Under the pieces are notes generated by a model, which was not told the origin of the DNA, searched no databases, and worked only from the letters and a program-made list of their open reading frames with translations. Below, one piece after another: positions 30,431-32,050 of a DNA stretch of 32,050 bases; positions within the stretch are counted from its first letter, which is position 1; every line of letters begins with the position of its first letter. The stretch is from a virus, in IMG/VR virus record IMGVR_UViG_3300006033_000078, positions 1-32,050 of that record. One strand, given 5' to 3'. The position numbers and the translations under genes are program-made.

Positions 30431-30586
30431 ATGGCATTATTTCTTTTTATTACTACACTCATCGTCGGTGGTGGACTTGTTAATGAAGGCTACGACAAAT
30501 GTGTTGAGACTAAAGGCGTCAAAGCATGTTATGAGAAGTTCGTTGACTCTAAACAACCTGCTGATTTCTCTAAACTGAACAAGTAA
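30431..30586 (+). CDS. 51-residue membrane protein of the lysis cassette
   Basis: AGGAGAATACA before the ATG and tight spacing (9 bases after the holin stop, 8 before the spanin start) support this short gene. The peptide has one hydrophobic segment at the N-terminus (MALFLFITTLIVGGGLV), then EGYDKCVETKGVKACYEKF, with two cysteines 10 residues apart, possibly a disulfide if periplasmic. It could be an accessory lysis protein. No family is recognised. Confidence 0.65.
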   Translation: MALFLFITTLIVGGGLVNEGYDKCVETKGVKACYEKFVDSKQPADFSKLNK

Positions 30587-30594
30587 GGATTATT

Positions 30595-30813
30595 ATGGAT
30601 TTTGCAACTATAATAGGTTTGGTATTTGGAGGTTCTACAATCCTCGGGTTCATTGCGTTAATTTATTTTGCTTACCGTAATGGAAAGATAACACAACAAG
30701 GAGAACAGGATAAACATGATACGGAAGTTATTAAGCAGTTGCAATTTGAATTTAATAAGCCTAAGTCTAGTTCTAATGATGATCGTGACAGCTTGCACAA
30801 CGGTGACTTCTAG
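30595..30813 (+). CDS. Putative short i-spanin (Rz-like)
   Basis: The 72-residue protein has an N-terminal membrane helix (TIIGLVFGGSTILGFIALIYF, 5-25). AYRNGKITQQGEQDKHDTEV follows it, which resembles the region after the helix in lambda Rz. AAGGATTATT precedes the ATG. The next gene starts inside it in another frame (98-base overlap), the classic Rz/Rz1 layout. Lambda Rz is 153 residues; here only about 45 residues follow the helix, too few to cross the periplasm alone. The o-spanin partner would have to bridge more of the gap. Confidence 0.68.
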   Translation: MDFATIIGLVFGGSTILGFIALIYFAYRNGKITQQGEQDKHDTEVIKQLQFEFNKPKSSSNDDRDSLHNGDF

Positions 30814-31003
30814 CGTTACACCCGGAGTACAAGAGTACACGAAAGAAGAGCAAAGAACATTGGAGACGGAACTGAACGCTAAATGCCCTCTATCGAAAGA
30901 TCAGTTCGGCAACGAAGTACATTCATGTCCTATGATAGATCGTGTAATAAGCGACTATCGCAAACTTAGACAACTCAACCGAGTGGCTAGGGGCGGTACC
31001 TAG
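30716..31003 (+). CDS. o-spanin lipoprotein (Rz1-like)
   Basis: The 95-residue protein has a lipoprotein signal: basic MIRKLL, hydrophobic SLVLMMI, and lipobox VTAC with Cys27 as the lipidated residue. The mature part begins CTTVTSSVTP and continues helical (YTKEEQRTLETELNAK, IDRVISDYRKLRQLNRV), with two more cysteines. It overlaps the Rz-like gene out of frame. It would sit in the outer membrane and join the inner-membrane i-spanin to fuse the membranes at lysis. AGGATAAAC before the ATG gives the ribosome binding site. Confidence 0.8.
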   Translation: MIRKLLSSCNLNLISLSLVLMMIVTACTTVTSSVTPGVQEYTKEEQRTLETELNAKCPLSKDQFGNEVHSCPMIDRVISDYRKLRQLNRVARGGT

Positions 31004-31042
31004 GACATACAAAGTTACTGCAAGTCTCCTGTAGTAAAAGAG

Positions 31043-31078
31043 CCCCTAACAGTCCTCAGCCTGTTAGGGGTTTCTTTT
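31043..31078 (+). terminator. Strong rho-independent terminator of the late operon
   Basis: CCCCTAACAG (31043-31052) pairs perfectly with CTGTTAGGGG (31061-31070) around an 8-base loop, followed by TTTCTTTT. It ends the rightward structural and lysis transcript. Confidence 0.92.
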
Positions 31079-31130
31079 CGGCGGAATCTGTAACACCACA
31101 TAACACTCACCCACTTTTACCGCCGGCGCC
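31077..31130 (+). repeat. Intergenic repeated element, copy 2
   Basis: TTCGGCGGAAT, CCCACTT and GCCGGCGCC occur in the same order as at 7628-7671, with extra bases between the first two blocks. The element begins inside the T-tract of the late terminator. In both places it follows the last gene of a transcript segment. Confidence 0.6.
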
Positions 31131-31157
31131 GGAATTTCTTTGCATCGATTTAGTCCT

Positions 31158-31189
31158 TGTAAAACACCAAAGGAATCCCTAAGGATTCC
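31158..31189 (-). terminator. Hairpin facing the leftward transcript
   Basis: GGAATCC (31172-31178) and GGATTCC (31183-31189) form a 7-bp stem with a 4-base loop. On the minus strand TTTGGTGTTTTAC follows. It probably ends transcription coming from the DNA polymerase side, though the T-run is imperfect. Confidence 0.55.
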
Positions 31190-31312
31190 AATGAGTTAAC
31201 TTATATGCTTTTGGCATGATGATTAAAATAATAGGTTATATTAGTAATAGGTATCATCCTTAATGGAATGCCGCAAGAGGCACGCATATAATGATACATT
31301 ATGTAATATAGC

Positions 31313-31684
31313 TTATGCTGCTCGAGGTCCGTCATCATCTGGATCACTCCCAAAGGCAGCTTTATAAGAAGCTATACGTGTGGCTTGTGTAGGTGTATAT
31401 CCACGTAAACGAGTTTTAGATAAACCTTCTTCTAGTTGCATTTTAGCCTGCTCTTTCTGGATCCCAACGATCTGGTTAATCAGGTCGCCAACATGCCACC
31501 TGAGCGGAAGAGAATCATCTAAACCGGCTTCAATGCCAGTTAACAATACAAGTGCTCTTTCAGTATTAATACCTTTAAGAGGTCCCATATGCCTTCTTGC
31601 TAAAGATAGCTCCCAATACAGTTTAGATTTTTGTGCCAGCGTACTATATCTGACGAGATCAAATTCAGTAGGTTTTTTTGCCAT
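31313..31684 (-). CDS. Hypothetical protein downstream of DNA polymerase
   Basis: The start is placed at MAKKPTEFDL (31684), with GGAAT a few bases upstream; the frame is open to an earlier ATG at 31696. The product is 123 residues, helical and charged (LVRYSTLAQKSKLYWELSLAR, VGDLINQIVGIQKEQAKMQLEE, YTPTQATRIASYKAAFG), with an acidic DPDDDG end. No motif or membrane segment is seen. It follows the polymerase by 45 bases on the same strand, suggesting a shared replication operon. The family is not recognised. Confidence 0.65.
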   Translation of the reverse strand: MAKKPTEFDLVRYSTLAQKSKLYWELSLARRHMGPLKGINTERALVLLTGIEAGLDDSLPLRWHVGDLINQIVGIQKEQAKMQLEEGLSKTRLRGYTPTQATRIASYKAAFGSDPDDDGPRAA

Positions 31685-31729
31685 ATTGTATTCCATGTTG
31701 TTGTATCACTCTTTTTATTATATAGGCAT

Positions 31730-32050
31730 TTAATTGGAACTATCAACGGTTTTATTGAGTTGACCATTATTTAACTCTTTAACTGTCGTACCCCATAGAT
31801 AGCACATCTTAGCTTCAGCTACGAAAGGAACTTTAGTTAAATTCCAATCAATTGCTACTTGCGCGAATGTATCAATACCTATACGCTTAACCATTGCAAC
31901 GATAGTTGGATCATTAGGCACTTCGATAACGATGGAGTCATGTACTAGATCCACAATCTTTGCACCCACCTTAGCTATGATAGGACGAATACGTATTGCT
32001 GTATGCGCCGTAATATCGGAAGCAGTAGATTGGTGTGGGAAGTTAGCAAA
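31730..32050 (-). CDS. DNA polymerase, family A (3' end; gene runs off the window)
   Basis: Only the C-terminal 106 residues are present; the gene continues past the right edge. It reads NFPHQSTASDITAHTAIR and then VDLVHDSIVIEVP, the conserved motif C region of PolA-type palm domains, where His-Asp binds catalytic metal. The remaining tail is VPFVAEAKMCYLWGTTVKEL and ends in a short polar stretch. This enzyme copies the phage genome. It faces the late genes, so the replication operon is leftward here. The start and any 3'-5' exonuclease domain are outside the window. Confidence 0.92.
   Translation of the reverse strand, partial: FANFPHQSTASDITAHTAIRIRPIIAKVGAKIVDLVHDSIVIEVPNDPTIVAMVKRIGIDTFAQVAIDWNLTKVPFVAEAKMCYLWGTTVKELNNGQLNKTVDSSN

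Larger units (their letters stand above)
31004..31312. other. Intergenic region between converging transcripts
   Basis: No gene is seen. It holds the strong rightward terminator (31043-31078), the second copy of the TTCGGCGGAAT element, the palindrome CCGGCGCCGG (31123-31132) and a leftward hairpin (31172-31189). The remainder (31190-31312) is A+T-rich with no recognised signal. Confidence 0.6.

Noticed and set aside
1-32050. CRISPR array, tRNA, integrase or attachment site
   Set aside because: No regularly spaced long direct repeats, cloverleaf with anticodon arm, or recombinase motifs were seen by reading; a dedicated tRNA search was not possible.

Overview
The window is part of the genome of a tailed bacteriophage (Caudoviricetes) with a long, probably non-contractile (siphovirus) tail. 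The evidence is a complete set of head, head-tail joining and tail genes in virion order: terminase, portal, protease/scaffold, cement, major capsid, neck, tail terminator, tail tube, frameshifted G/GT chaperone, tape measure, lambda M/L/K-like tip proteins, and J. No sheath or baseplate-wedge genes are seen. The host is Gram-negative, judged from the Rz/Rz1-type spanin pair with a lipobox, the GH108 endolysin, and a Sec signal peptide. The DNA is A+T-rich by eye. No integrase, attachment site, tRNA or CRISPR array was seen. The family-A DNA polymerase at the right edge fits a lytic phage; a distant relationship to chi-like siphoviruses (Casjensviridae) is possible from the gene set but not proven here.

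Region by region. Bases 1-2115 hold an early-type block: one rightward and four leftward small genes, each group behind a sigma70-like promoter. Two of the genes, at opposite ends of the block, are paralogous helix-turn-helix-like proteins. The non-coding DNA between them carries GGTC-type repeats and a 17-bp inverted repeat. Bases 2115-2536 are a divergent control region with an array of AGCCTA words, some inside the leftward promoter. Bases 2537-7627 carry DNA packaging: a putative small terminase, an HNH nuclease, a DUF6527 protein, the large terminase and the portal. Bases 7628-13250 are a receptor-binding cassette (tailspike, collagen-like fibre, small protein). It lies unusually between portal and protease, with a terminator on its left and near-identical promoters on both sides. 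Bases 13275-28209 are the capsid, neck and tail genes, tightly packed with TAATG/ATGA overlaps. Bases 28209-31003 carry a polyglycine-rich adhesin-like protein and the lysis genes, ending in a strong terminator. From 31313 the strand reverses: a small unknown gene follows the 3' end of DNA polymerase, so the late and replication transcripts converge here.

How it works together: the promoters at 2466, 7702 and 13216 share one architecture and probably drive the rightward late operon in three segments. Expression is tuned inside genes as well. An internal Shine-Dalgarno and ATG in the protease gene should give a separate scaffold. A classic A AAA AAC slippery site followed by a stem-loop should give the GT chaperone. 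The most unusual points are a tailspike with an SGNH-hydrolase-like C-terminus lacking its catalytic residues, a Sec-targeted fibre-like protein inside the neck operon, the AGCCTA array, and repeated intergenic elements of unknown role.
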